A stretch of 64,000 nt of DNA from Setomelanomma holmii (taxonomy: Eukaryota > Ascomycota > Dothideomycetes > Pleosporales > Phaeosphaeriaceae). The notes beneath the pieces are model-generated. The model saw only the letters and a list, made by a program, of their open reading frames with translations, was not told the DNA's origin and did not search any database. Below, one piece after another: positions 1 through 11,096 of the stretch (positions within the stretch are counted from its first letter, which is position 1; every line of letters starts with the position of its first letter). The stretch is from the NCBI GenBank assembly GCA_010015745.1, contig ML978271.1, positions 33,765 to 97,764 of the forward strand, given 5' to 3'. The position numbers were made by a program, and so were the translations under genes.

Positions 1-1291
1 TCCCTATCTTTGCCATGACCAGTCTCGTTCAGGATATCTGTGAAATCCTCGAAGAAATTCTTGTTGAATGTGGGGTTCTCCACGTTATGTGTGGAATTCA
101 ACATACTGCCATAGAAAGTGGCTGCCTCTTCCGCTTCAGGTGCTAGAGTCACAGGCACGCCGTCGTAAACCAGCTTGACGTTCTTTGGAAGAGGCGTGTA
201 CTCGGGCGGGAAGACGACACCATTGTGCTCCAGGGTGTCCCATTTCTTGGTTCCGTCGCCCTTTGCATTGTCCTCCCACCATCGGTACTCTTCCTCCTCT
301 TCATCAGCTTCTCGATCCTGGTCTTCCTCTTCTTTGGCCTTGACCTTGCCCTTCTTTGCAGCCGGCTTCGTGGCAGCCTTCACAGTAGCCTTTCTCGCGG
401 CAGGCTTTCTCGCAAGGGGCGCGTCAGAGTCAGAGTCCTCTTTCTTCACGCCGTTGGCCTTCTTAGCTGGCGCCTTCTTCTTCTTTGCGAGTGGAACATC
501 GTCGTCGCTATCGCTCTCGACCTTTGGCTTTCGCTTGGGTGCCGCCTTCTCTTTGGCGCGAATCACCTTGGCCTCCTTCGCAGCAGCCTTTTCGATCTCC
601 TCCTTCTTCTTGACGAGCTTCGTGTTCAGTGGGGTGTCAGAGTCCGACGACTCCCCAATCTGCTCGGCACTGGCTTTCGGCAGGTTCCTGGCTTTGAGGG
701 GGACATCGCTGAGATCAGAATCGGAGTCATCCTTGGTCTGCTTTGTCTGCTGCGATGTTCGCCGCCGCTTGTTCTACGTCAAGTCAGCGCACTGCGTAAA
801 ATGAAAACTTGTGACAGAACGCACAAGGGGCTTGTCGTCGTCTGAGCTGCTTGCATTCTTGTACGATTTGCCGTTGGTGATGCTGCTGCGGGCTTTGCGT
901 TTGGCGTTGGCGGTGCCGTTGGTCGCTGGCTCGTCCACAACCATCTTGTCGTCGACTGGGCCCATGCGTATCGAGATTCCGGGCTCGACATGGCCGTTGG
1001 ACGCAGGCAGCTGCTTGTCCATGGCCTTGTCTTCGTCCTTCGAGATGCGATCGTTCGATAACGCTGCAGGTATCGAGTGGTCAGTCATGATGGAGCTCAG
1101 AGATGGCGTTGGGGGATGAGTATGGTGGGGTTGATAGCTGAGGTGAAGCCTCCTCGGAGCCTGGGGAGCGATGATCGCGTGTGGGTGAGGGACGCGACAG
1201 CGCGTGAAACACCGGGCGCTTTCCCGTCTTCGATGCACTCACTTTGATCTTTGCCTTTCATGAGGGGCGTGTCATCGTCGGAAGATGACAT
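1..1291 (-). CDS. TOP1: DNA topoisomerase I, N-terminal part (cut by window edge)
   Basis: Type IB topoisomerase, which relaxes supercoils in the nucleus through a transient 3'-phosphotyrosyl link. Only the N-terminal part is present; the core and catalytic tyrosine lie beyond position 1. Exons read 1291-1243, 1063-825 and 773-1, with phase-consistent GTGAGT and GTGCGT donors. The start ATG opens MSSSDDDTPLM. The N-terminal tail is basic and acidic, with repeated S/D-rich motifs ending in PL (DDTPL, DDKPL, LSDVPL, SDTPL, DDVPL, SDAPL), long K/A tracts and probable nuclear localisation signals. The conserved core begins around 'YRWWED' and continues through 'LEHNGVVFPPEYTPLP' and 'NPTFNKNFFEDF', matching the eukaryotic Top1 DNA-binding cap region. 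The gene is transcribed divergently from ATP3. Family assignment is firm; the function of the SDxPL repeats is unknown. Confidence 0.93.
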
Positions 1292-2166
1292 TGTGGTGAG
1301 AGGCTGGGGGCGTCGAAGCTGCGGGAAGCGCAAAAGCGGGTGGGTATATTCAACTATGTCGCGGCGAGACCACCAGGGGACTTAGCGATTGCGACAAAGT
1401 GGGTGCAAGCCGTGCGCTTGCAATCGCGGCGGTCGCGTGTTGGGACAAGGCAGCCACGTAGCAGAGTGGGCGTGAGGGCGTGGGTGATTGTCAAAAGTGA
1501 CAGAGGTGATAGATGAGTGACGGAGGAGGAATGCTGCGTTTTTGTGAGGGAGGACGACTGAAGATCGAGTCTCGCGCACGGCCGCTCGGCCTTAGAACTA
1601 AATTATCGGGCCCTGGGTAATATTGGTAATAACCACCATGTTCTCCACGCATAAGGACGCGCTTGTGACGTTCTTTGTTTACAGAATATCACTGAGGACG
1701 CAGTAAGAACTTGAAGGTGAAGAAAGCTGCCCTTTAGTTCTGGCAAACCGCGGCGATGCACACGCCGAGCAACGAATGAAGCGCCTAGCATATTCCCGAG
1801 ACCAAGTCCACTTCAGCACTTAGTCCTCTCCCGCATGCAGCACTTTGGCATCGTGATAAAGCATCGAGGATTGCGACGGCAGCATGTTTGATGTGAGTGT
1901 TAGGATGCTGGACATGACTGCTTGAGACTGCGAGTCGAAATGATGTTCTTCATGCACTCGTGTTCTGGAACACGAATGAGTTGACTTGGTCAAAACCGTG
2001 TTCTGTGTTCATCAATCGGCGCTTACATAACCACCCGTGACGCTCGTCTGTGCGCGAGCAACTTTTGATGGGCCGACGCCCGAGAAGCTCCTCGTCAAGC
2101 AAGACAGCAGTCGCACCTCCACCACACGGCTGTCGCCATCTCCGCTCATCTCAATTCCCCGCCAAA
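1292..2166. promoter_or_regulatory. divergent promoter region TOP1/ATP3
   Basis: No gene is supported here. The 875 bp separate two divergently transcribed starts. An inverted repeat, TCGTGTTC-TG-GAACACGA, lies at 1958-1975 and contains TTCnnGAA, the core spacing of a heat-shock element. Another half site, GTGTTC, follows near 2000. Regulatory use is inferred. Confidence 0.35.
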
Positions 2167-3283
2167 ATGCTGTCTCGAGCTGCTCGTCCGGCTCTGAGAG
2201 CTGGCCTGGCCGCCGCCGCACGGTACGCACATGCCGCCCGCCCTCCGCGCTTTTCTTGCGCTGCACCTCCGGACTGCCTGAGCCATTGCATCTGCAAAAC
2301 CATCAGTAGCTGACTGAACCCCCGTGATACAGGCCCGCCCCTCTCGTTGCCTCCAACGCCGCCGGCTATGCCACCCTCCGCGAGATTGAGGGCCGCCTCA
2401 AGTCGATCAAGAACATCGAGAAGATCACCAAGACCATGAAGGTCGTCGCCTCCACCAAGCTCACCCGCGCCCAGAAAGCCATGTGGCAGTCCCGTACATA
2501 CGGCCAGACGTCCAACACCGTTTTCGATAGCGCCGAGACTAAGGCTTTGGAGGGTGATGGCAAGAAGACCTTGATCATCGTCTGCAGCTCCGACAAGGGT
2601 CTCTGTGGTGGTATTCACTCCGGTATGTCCAGGATGGTCAGGAGGATGCTTCTCGACATTCCCGACGCGGATCTTGCCGTCATTGGTGAGAAGTGCAAGG
2701 CGCAGCTGGGTCGCTCGAACCCCAAGAACATGGTCCTCAACTTCTCCGGTGCTGGAAAGGACATTCCCACTTTCATGGACTCTGCCTGCATTGCCGACCA
2801 GATCTCCATGCTGCCCACCGACTACGCCTCCATCAAGATCGTCTACAACAAGTTCATCAACGCTGGTAGCTACGAGGCGACTGTCCAGGAGGCATTCTCA
2901 GAAGAGGCCATTGCCAACTCTCGTGAGTCAAAGTCGCAGCATACATGAGAAGCATATCTAACCACCTACAGCTCAATTCTCCGCTTTCGAGGTCGAGGAT
3001 GAGGTGCTGCCCAACCTCCGCGAGTACGCTCTTGCCAACTCGCTCTTCTGGGCGCTGGCTGAGGGACACGCATGCGAGCAGTCTGCCCGCCAGAACGCCA
3101 TGGACGTAAGTGATATATGGGAGTGTATTTTGGCGCATCCACTAACTTGCATATTAGAATGCTTCCAAGAACGCCGGAGACATGATCAGCAAGTTCCAGA
3201 TTCTTTACAACCGCACCCGTCAAGCCGTCATTACTGGCGAACTTGTCGAGATTATCACTGGTGCGGCTGCTTCTGAGGGTTAA
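2167..3283 (+). CDS. ATP3: ATP synthase F1 subunit gamma, mitochondrial
   Basis: Central rotor stalk of mitochondrial F1Fo ATP synthase; it couples proton flow to ATP formation in the matrix-facing F1 head. Exons are 2167-2222, 2333-2922, 2972-3105 and 3158-3283, all phase-consistent, giving 301 residues as usual for the family. The Arg/Ala-rich start (MLSRAARPALRAG) is a mitochondrial presequence. The mature part opens with the family signature ATLREIEGRLKSIKNIEKITKTMK, here described as positions ~30-52. The C-terminal helix carries NASKNAGDMISKFQILYNRTRQA, the conserved end that inserts in the alpha3beta3 cavity, and the protein ends in GAAASEG. The last intron has a perfect ACTAAC branch site at 3141. 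Other ATG codons upstream are not needed. Assignment is secure. Confidence 0.97.
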
Positions 3284-4565
3284 GCGCTTGAAAAAGATGA
3301 TTAGATATCCCGATTTCCGGTCCATTGGCACTGTGGCTGTGTACAATACCATCTGTTCATAGCTCTTATGTGACACTGCTGCATACTCTGCCATCACGTA
3401 TCGCACTCACTTTGCTTTTAGTAACATGGATATGTCTTCGGAATCAATAGTCCAGACCCCCGCTGTGATTCGTCTAGACCATGTGAGGGATGCTCGTCAA
3501 TGAGACCGGCGCCTAGAGGAATAAGCCTGTGAGAGGTGTCGTCCCATTCTCTACATGCAAACTGTGACAGCAGCTGCTGAAGCGCTCAAGCTTTGCCAGT
3601 TCCACCGTTTACAGGCCCTGCTCGTATCTAGCATATCGTCGTCATGCCTGGATGTTGTCTGGGTTCAGCGTGAGTCGTGAGATTGCAGCACCTGTCCTCG
3701 GCTGTTCTTGCAGTCAGGAACCAACACCTCCGCTCCTTCCCCATGTCGAGACTGAGTCCTCCAGACCTGAGTGCAGCACTACCTCGAACTTTATTCCTCG
3801 CTGTACGAGTCGTTCGCGCGACCAATACAGCATGTCTTAAAACGCCAGTTCGCATCTTATCGATTCTATTCGCGGCCCCGCTATCGGTTGGCTAAGTCCG
3901 ACTACACCATGTCATCTGGACGCGGGCGCTGCAAGGCCGCGAGGCACTTCACACGCTCCAACAAGCAAAATGCGGTACTAGATCCTCAGCGGCCGTTGAA
4001 ACCTGGTGGAGGTGCATCTTTTAGCCTGGATTTGAAGGCTCCGCTGTCAGGAACAGGTAAGTCTTGCCCCCGATTGGGGAAGCGTGAACGCAACACCAAC
4101 GCACTGAAACAAAGACTGCATGCGTTCGAAACGACGACTTCTCGCTCCCTGTCTGCAGCTTGCAAGTGACACTTCTGGCGGTGGCGCGGCCTGATGGTAT
4201 ATTATCGCGCAATATGGCTGCGCATTTTGCGTTGCGTCGTCACTTCCTCTGCGCGACGATAGCGCTGCGACTGCTTTACTGCATTTCGTAGGAGTGACAG
4301 CTTCCTGTCCTGCATCAACCTTGAGACCTCACCATCGCGCAGGCGCATTACTTTCCCCGCCGAACGCTTGATTATCCGCGCTCAGCCGTGTGTGCCGCCG
4401 TCGACTTCTTGTTCGGGCTTTGGTACCGATAACTCACTAAATACCACGATCCTGGATTCTCAGCCTTCTTCTCGTCCGGCCTCACAATATCTTCTGCTTT
4501 GCACTTTCCTCCATTTCAACTTGGACTGTTTGTCAGCTGCAGACAATTTCCGAAGGCTTAGCATC
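3284..4565. other. intergenic, no gene supported
   Basis: 1.28 kb between ATP3 and the next same-strand gene. Several short open frames occur, but none has convincing protein character or splice-supported extension. It probably holds the ATP3 3' end and the promoter of the 4566 gene; the last 200 bp are pyrimidine-rich. Confidence 0.5.
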
Positions 4566-5487
4566 ATGTTGATTGAAGCGAGGTGGGACGAGTGGAGGCA
4601 GAAAATGCAGGCCGTCAAAGAGATGTACATGAGCAGGCATTATACGCAGTGCATAAAATTCGGCGAGCGCTTGCTAGCGGAGGTAAAGATTGAGGTGAAT
4701 GCGAGAGATGGCGAGTTTCAACAATAGATCCATGTACTGACCAGAACAGATCCATCCACTGCATCTTGCTTATCTCAACTTCTACATGGCCCTGTCGCAC
4801 GACACTCTGGCTCGAGAAGCGACGCTCAAAAATCGATTCAAGGAGCTGAGTCTAGCAGAGAAGCACTATACGGCTGCCATCGCCGCTCTCTCGCCTTCCA
4901 GGACACCGCAACCCAACAACGATGAGCCATCTTCACCCGTGTCCACCGCGTCCGAGGAGGAAACTATCTGGAAGTTCCGCCGCTCCTCTAATGCTGGTTC
5001 GATGGACTCAACCAATAGCTCGACCTCCAGCGCAACGCTGTACAGCGCAGATATGGACTACACGCCGAAAGGTCTCGGCCGCTACGCCTTCCCCCAACCA
5101 CCACGCGAATTTGGCGAGAATCTCACATCCCCTACACTTCTCAGCCGCCATAACCCCATCATCACCATCACTCCCGAGCGACCGCAGACCCCAGAAGAGT
5201 ACCAGTTCGCCGCCGACACCGCAGCCTTTGTCGGCATGGTTCGCGGCCATCTCGCGAACGTACTGGACATGAAGAGGAAGACAAGCGTACCATCAGTCCG
5301 ATTCAATTTCCCAACACCACGTGCCTCGCCGGCAATGTCGAAACCTAGGAGCGATCATCTTTTCGATGATGACAGTGATGCGCTCGAGGTGGTGAGAAGG
5401 AATAGAAGGAGTCTGAGATTTAGGCCGAGGTTCGATCCGAGTAGTGTTCAACAGCTGTGCAATGAGGCGTTGGCGGAGCTGCACTAA
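4566..5487 (+). CDS. TPR-like fungal protein of unknown function
   Basis: Exons 4566-4682 and 4750-5487 give 284 residues. The intron (GTAAAG donor, GTACTGAC branch, ACAG acceptor) keeps frame, and without it the first exon runs into a stop. The first ~90 residues (WDEWRQKMQAVKEMYMSRHY, then IHPLHLAYLNFYMALSHDTL and an AEKHYTAAIAAL helix) read like two or three tetratricopeptide-type helix pairs with the typical helix spacing. The middle is Ser/Thr/Pro-rich and probably disordered. The C-terminal part is basic with a short helix, FDPSSVQQLCNEALAEL. I do not recognise a named family; a scaffold or adaptor role is only inference. It is convergent with RPC40. The start could alternatively be the internal Met at residue 14, but the first ATG includes conserved-looking aromatic residues. 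Confidence 0.75.
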
Positions 5488-5947
5488 AGGAACCGTACGC
5501 CTAACGGTCTGCTGGCTTGTCGAAGTCTTCTGCCTTCTTTTGGTACCCTTCTGATGCGATACACATCTACGCACATGACGATCCGTCTCATTGGTGCAGC
5601 AAGGCGTTTCTGGAATTGGATCTGGAACATCATCTCTTGGGATATTTCTCCAAATGTACAGTTGCAGGTCGACATACTTTCAATTCTTACGCTGTATTAG
5701 TAGCATTTTGTCACGAGCTCGGGAGGGACGTGGTCAACAAGCGCACGAAGGGAGTCTTACGAGACGAGATGTGTAGATGAATATATGATTCCAATCTCTT
5801 AGCCGTAAATGGGGCTACAGAATGCTGTGGATCGCTCGGACCCGTGATATCGTGACTTTCCCCTAGCCCCAGACCCAAATGCCCTGAACGCCATTGCAAT
5901 GCACTCATCAACCCCTTTCTCACCCCACGCTTACCCCCACCCACGCT
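5488..5947. other. convergent intergenic, 3' ends
   Basis: 460 bp between the stop codons of the 4566 gene and RPC40. I see nothing beyond presumed 3' untranslated sequence. Confidence 0.5.
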
Positions 5948-7203
5948 TCAACCACGCATAGTCTCCAACCCCCTCTTTATCCGCTGACACTTGACCTTGA
6001 GCAATTTCACGCTCTTAAGGAACAGCTTATCGCTATCCCACTGACCAGTACTCTCGACCCTGAAAATAAAATGATCACGCACTCGCCCCAGCTTGACTTT
6101 ATCCTTGAACTCGGGATGTCGCAAGCATTCTCTGCTCACAGTGTCTTTCATGGCGTCGTCGACGGCGGCCTTGGGCTCGCCTTCTTGGCCCTCGAGATCG
6201 GGGTGTGCCGCGACGTCTTGCTGCGTGACGGCCTCGAGCTTGATTACGCCTCGTGGAAAGCAGCGCGCGAACTTCCTTGCGTCAGCGCCGACGATAGGTT
6301 TCAGGATATCGACAGTCGGCAGAAGTCGATAGCTCGCCGTCGCAACTGGAGAGAACTTCGCGTGGTCTTGGCCGATGCCTTTCATGGCGTGCATGCTTAG
6401 CTGGATCTTTTGGCCCGGGCGCATCTTGACGATTAAAATATCGGGATTCACGGCGCGGATTTCTTGGCCAGCGGGGAACATGTCGAATTGCTTGCCGAGC
6501 GGCTCCCAGATGAGATCGCGCGCGTATACGTTGTGGCCTGTGTAGAGCTTGTCGGGATCTGTTTCACCGGCTACTGCTCGTTGTAGACCTCCTTCTTGCC
6601 ATTTGCACTCGATGTCCAGCTTCATGATCACCGTGTTATAATCGCTTGGGGTGCCGGAGCCTTCGTCTTCGTCGGTGGGCTTCTTGTACCATTTGAGCCA
6701 GCGGAGGCCGTCGTGCGAGCCGCATAGTGGGATGAGGCCGAGGCGGTGGGCGAGGACTTCGTCTTGGATGATGGAGGTGTTTTGGTAGATGAAGACGTCT
6801 TCTATGGCGAGGGTGGGAATTTCGGAGAGCAGGATGCGGCGGAAGGCGTTGGCGACGGAGGTGTCGAGGCCGGTGAGGGAGAATTGTGTGTCGTGGGGGT
6901 TGTGGGTGTGGAATTGGACGTTGAAGTTCTGGAGGTGAAAGTTAGCATTATACTTTGACGAATGGCGACTACAGGACAGTTATGGTCCCGGATCAGATGA
7001 ACTTACATTCTTGAAGTACTCTAGGTCCCACTCGTGGTCTTCGCCTGGCCAGTGTCCGGGGAAGTCCGTGGATGCTTGATTGCTCACAATCTCGACGCCG
7101 ACTTCGAGCTTCTGGTATGAATATTAGCACACATACGGTTATGCAGCACTGATCGCATACATACCTTCCGCCTCGCCAGCTCTTCTGCACTCGGTGGAGG
7201 CAT
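5948..7203 (-). CDS. RPC40: RNA polymerases I and III subunit AC40 (RPAC1)
   Basis: Shared assembly subunit of RNA polymerases I and III, the alpha-like partner of AC19, acting in nucleolus and nucleus on rRNA, 5S and tRNA synthesis. Exons 7203-7165, 7111-7007 and 6928-5948 give 374 residues, slightly longer than yeast or human (335-346). Exon 1 codes only 13 residues (MPPPSAEELARRK). Exon 3 opens the alpha-like dimerisation domain: DTSVANAFRRILLSEIPT, then NTSIIQDEVLAHRLGLIPL, both hallmark stretches. Later come a GQKIQLSMHAMKGIGQDHAKFSP segment (positions ~185-205) and the family motif ATASYRLLP. The gene is divergent from the complex I 49-kDa gene across 223 bp. Assignment is firm. Confidence 0.95.
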
Positions 7204-7426
7204 TGTTGCGGTGTTGCGATCAAGATTGGTGTTGTCGGCGGGTCGCAGCTTCCTCAAACTTTTTTGACCGAATGCACGCGCCAAGCTTTCTGGGGCCAGT
7301 AAGAGACGAGCTAAACTGGTATCATCATCGATGTAGGAAGAGCTCCCCTCCAACGCCACGCCCTGCATCTCCACTCCACACGCCCATTGAGGCCTCACAC
7401 GGGCAGACAGAGTGAGAATCGACACC
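7204..7426. promoter_or_regulatory. short bidirectional promoter, RPC40 / 49-kDa subunit
   Basis: The two start codons face away from each other with only 223 bp between them, so both promoters must share this interval. No clear TATA element was seen. Confidence 0.5.
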
Positions 7427-8912
7427 ATGCCCGCCCAATTCGCGCGACTGGCCGGCCACACGGCGAAGCGGCTGTGTCTGAACGCCTCCCGCCCGCAGCT
7501 CCGCGCAGCCCTCCCACAACGACCCATTGCGCGCTGCCTCTCGACGACGTTGCCTCGTCGATATGCAGAGGTCGACGAGAGCCAGCGGACGCGCCTGATT
7601 CCGACCCAGGAGGACTTCAGCCGCCCCGCCGACCCCGAGGATCCCGAGAACAAGAGCATGCAGCAGGATGAGCAGGACCACGCAGAACAGAGAAAGATCC
7701 GGCATTACACTGTCAACTTTGGTCCTCAGCATCCCGCCGCCCACGGTGTGTTGCGATTGATCCTGGAGCTCAACGGCGAGGAAATTGTGCGCGCAGATCC
7801 CCACGTCGGATTGCTGCACCGAGGCACCGAGAAGCTCATCGAGTACCGCACATATCTGCAGGCGCTGCCATACTTCGACCGTCTCGACTACGTCTCGATG
7901 ATGACCAACGAGCAGTGCTTCTCGCTTGCCGTTGAGAAGCTGTTGAACATTGAGATTCCGGAGCGCGCCAAGTACATCCGCACCTTGTTTGGCGAAATCA
8001 CCAGAGTTCTGAACCATCTCATGTCGGTCTTGTCGCACGCTATGGACGTAGGTGCTCTGACACCCTTCTTGTGGGGTTTCGAGGAGCGTGAGAAGCTCAT
8101 GGTGAGTCTACATGCATTGAAGACAATTGTGGTGCAAGGCTAATGCAGGACAGGAATTCTATGAGCGTGTCTCCGGTGCCCGTCTCCATGCCGCCTACGT
8201 TCGCCCAGGTGGTGTTTCGCAGGATCTCCCCATCGGACTGCTCGATGACATCTACCAATGGGCCACCCAGTTCGGCGACCGCATTGACGAGACAGAAGAG
8301 ATGTTGACAGACAACCGTATCTGGATCGGCCGAACAAAGGGCGTTGGTGTTGTCTCGGCTGCCGATGCTATCAACTACTCCTTCTCCGGTGTCATGCTCC
8401 GAGGATCGGGTGTGCCGTGGGACATCCGAAAGTCGCAGCCATATGACGCCTACGACAAGGTCGAATTCGACGTCCCTGTTGGTGTCAATGGTGACTGCTA
8501 CGACCGCTACCTCTGCCGCATGGAGGAGTTCCGACAGTCGCTCCGCATCATTCACCAGTGCTTGAACCAGATGCCCGCAGGACCCGTCAAGGTTGAAGAT
8601 TACAAGATTGCGCCGCCACCTCGCGCCGCCATGAAGGAGAACATGGAGGCACTTATTCACCATTTCTTGCTCTTCAGCAAGGGCTACACTGTCCCACCTG
8701 GTGAGACATACAGCGCTATCGAGGCGCCCAAGGGAGAAATGGGTGTATTTGTTGTGTCAGACGGTAGCGAGAGGCCATACAGGTGTAAGATCAGGGCACC
8801 CGGATTCGCACATTTGGCCTGCATGGACCAGATTTCAAGAGGACATCTGCTTGCCGATGCGGTAGCAATTATTGGTACTATGGATTTGGTGTTTGGTGAG
8901 GTCGATCGGTAA
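7427..8912 (+). CDS. nuo-49: NADH:ubiquinone oxidoreductase 49-kDa subunit (NDUFS2)
   Basis: Catalytic core subunit of mitochondrial complex I that, with the PSST subunit, forms the quinone-binding pocket next to cluster N2. Exons 7427-8101 and 8154-8912 give 477 residues, the normal length. The start is the ATG with CACC upstream; the frame stays open upstream but has no better ATG. The N-terminus (MPAQFARLAGHTAKRL) is a basic presequence. The mature part shows NFGPQHPAAHGVLRL, the HRGTEKLIE motif, the DYVSMM stretch and, after the intron, ARLHAAYVRPGG and RLxHxxxxxF-like segments. The C-terminus EAPKGEMGVFVVSDG...YRCKIRAPGFAHL...DLVFGEVDR is diagnostic (given in fragments). A GGCTAATGC branch site precedes the acceptor at 8153. 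Confidence 0.97.
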
Positions 8913-9838
8913 GGAAGTCGGATGACAAGAGAGGGAAAGAATGCATTGCTTGAAACCAGATTTCGCGCACCAACAGCCAAAATGGCTGAACTGTACATAC
9001 TGTACCTTACCTTTTCTTTTGAGATCAATTTACGTATGCATGTTCGAGCTACACTCGCATTCTTACAGCCTTTTGAATCGTGTCTCTCACAGCGATGCAT
9101 GTGGGAAGTAAGTAGCGCTCAGAAAAGCTATGCGATCCAAACTAGTTCTGATGCAATCTATTAGTCCAACCTAGCTTATCGCAACCCGTTCCCTCCTCGA
9201 TCACGACACCCTGCGATCAGAAGATGCAACTTGTTTCTTGCCCAATATTTACCCCGCTACATCGGCCATCCCGTGTTCAGGCACGGCGTTGCCATTCGCC
9301 CACTTTCAGGATTTGCCCCTCCAGCTAGGTTGCTATCTGCATTCGGTCCTGCCATCGTCACTTCTTGGCCAGGGGTGGGAAAATGCCGCGGATATACCAC
9401 GCAACGAATGGCGAGCAGTAGGTTCATTCTGAGTCTCGCTTGCGGTTGCAGCTAGCTACACTTACCTGCATGCAAGCAAGGCGAGTACAGATCTTGGCGG
9501 CTGTGCAAGTAGACTACACCCAGCACGGTAGTGACAGCTGCACGACCCTGGTGTTGCACCGATGCTCTAGAGCGCTCTGAGGCGCGGAAGTGCGTCATGC
9601 TCAGCTTCGCAGGGACAAGCGGACCTGCAGTGATTGTATGGATGTCGAATCTTGGAAAGCTTGCTTTTCGGCTGCGAAGTGGGTTCGCGCCCGACGCATT
9701 GCGTGATGGATGGTCAAGGGGTATCGAGAAGAGATGAGTATAAGAAGGGCTTGGAGACGTCATCGAGGATGAACAGCATCAAGTTTCGCTTCATTACTTC
9801 CTTCATCGATTCTTTGAAAGAACCTCAAAATCTACAAC
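8913..9838. other. intergenic / promoter of the SYGS-repeat gene
   Basis: 926 bp without a supported gene. An AAGGGG element (stress-element-like core AGGGG) lies near 9715, about 120 bp before the next start, followed by a purine-rich leader. I see no repeat or RNA gene. Confidence 0.4.
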
Positions 9839-10693
9839 ATGTCTTACAACAACGATCGCGAGCAAAGCAGTGGCTATGGCAGCCGTAACGACGAGGATAC
9901 ATCCACTGGCTATGGCTCCAAGTCATCTGGTTATGGCAATGACAATGATGATTCCTATGGCTCGAAGAAATCGAGCTATGGCTCCAACGACAACGAAGAC
10001 TCCTACGGATCATCCAAAAAGTCTGGATACGGTGACAACGACACCTCGGATTCGTACGGCTCCAAGAAAACTAGCTACGGATCGAACGACAACGAGGACT
10101 CGTACGGATCCTCGAAAAAGTCTGGCTATGGCGACAACGACAACGACAACTCGTACGGCTCGTCAAACAAGAAGAGCACTGATGACGATTCCTATGGCAG
10201 CAAGCAGTCCGGCGGTTACGGCAGTTCGAACCGCGATGATGACGATTCCTACGGCAGCAAGAAGACCAACACGTCTGGCTACGGCAACACCGACGACAAC
10301 GACGATAGCTATGGTTCGAAGAAGCAATCTTCGACTTCAGGCTACGGATCGTCCAACCGCAATGACGACAATGACAACTCGTATGGGTCCAACAAGCAAT
10401 CTTCTGGCTATGGATCGTCGAACCGGAACGATGATGACGACAGCTATGGCTCGAGCAAGAAGACGACTAGCTACGGGAATACTGATGACACTGATTCGTA
10501 CGGCTCGAAGAAGGAGTCTTCTGGTTACGGAAGCTCCAACCGTGATGAAGATTCGTATGGCTCGAGCAAGAAGACGTCCGGGTATGGCAATACCGATGAA
10601 GACTCGTATGGAAGTGGGAATAAGACGGGTGGGTATGGAGGCGAGGACAGCAATGAGGGAGGATATGGATCTGGACGTAGGGATAATTACTAG
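9839..10693 (+). CDS. [DN]SYGS-repeat, hydrophilin-like low-complexity protein
   Basis: Single exon, 284 residues, made almost wholly of Ser, Gly, Tyr, Asp, Asn and Lys. The unit [DN]SYGS recurs 13 times, alternating with SGYGS/SGYGN and Lys pairs. No signal peptide or membrane segment is visible. High glycine and very high hydrophilicity meet the compositional idea of a hydrophilin, as in fungal desiccation and conidiation proteins; the [G/S]Y[G/S] pattern also resembles prion-like domains that phase-separate. Those functions are inferred, not shown. Third positions vary between repeats while the peptide is kept, so selection at protein level is likely. The other + frame is open across the same region (9870-10703), which is a by-product of the repeat. 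Promoter stress elements would fit a stress role. Confidence 0.8.
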   Translation: MSYNNDREQSSGYGSRNDEDTSTGYGSKSSGYGNDNDDSYGSKKSSYGSNDNEDSYGSSKKSGYGDNDTSDSYGSKKTSYGSNDNEDSYGSSKKSGYGDNDNDNSYGSSNKKSTDDDSYGSKQSGGYGSSNRDDDDSYGSKKTNTSGYGNTDDNDDSYGSKKQSSTSGYGSSNRNDDNDNSYGSNKQSSGYGSSNRNDDDDSYGSSKKTTSYGNTDDTDSYGSKKESSGYGSSNRDEDSYGSSKKTSGYGNTDEDSYGSGNKTGGYGGEDSNEGGYGSGRRDNY

Positions 10694-11096
10694 ATGTGGT
10701 TGAGAGGTTTGCGAAAGGGGAGGGTTGTGCCGTAGTGGAAGATGGATGGAGTGAAATGAAATGAAATGAAACGAAATATATCCTTGTTAACATAACGCGA
10801 ATGTCTTCGATCATCTGTGGAGAAGTAGTGATTGGAGAAGTACTTGATTCGATTTTCTGCGCTCTGCTTCCGTGCTTTTGAGTGCCATGTTTCGATCCAA
10901 TGACGGTGGCGCCTGGGAAATCCTCCGCACACTCATCTGCACATTCATAACCAACCCAATATCTTGGCATACTTGAAGCACCCAATCCCGTGAGATTTAT
11001 AGCAGTAAATGGTAGAGGTGGTTTGGTTTCCTACTGTCCGGGAACTCTGGGTGTCTCTTGCATTTTCACTTGTAACTCATTTTGCTGAATGCACTT
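10694..11096. other. intergenic
   Basis: 403 bp between the SYGS-repeat gene and the remnant on the minus strand. A short AAATG repeat run occurs near 10755-10775 (GAAATGAAATGAAATGAAACG). Nothing else is supported. Confidence 0.4.

Noticed and set aside
4100..4200. tRNA-like GTTCGAAAC segment
   Set aside because: No matching acceptor or anticodon stems could be folded around it.
9870..10703. 277-codon open frame overlapping the SYGS-repeat gene
   Set aside because: It is an alternate frame of the same low-complexity repeat; codon periodicity keeps stops out. The SYGS frame is the one with conserved peptide units.
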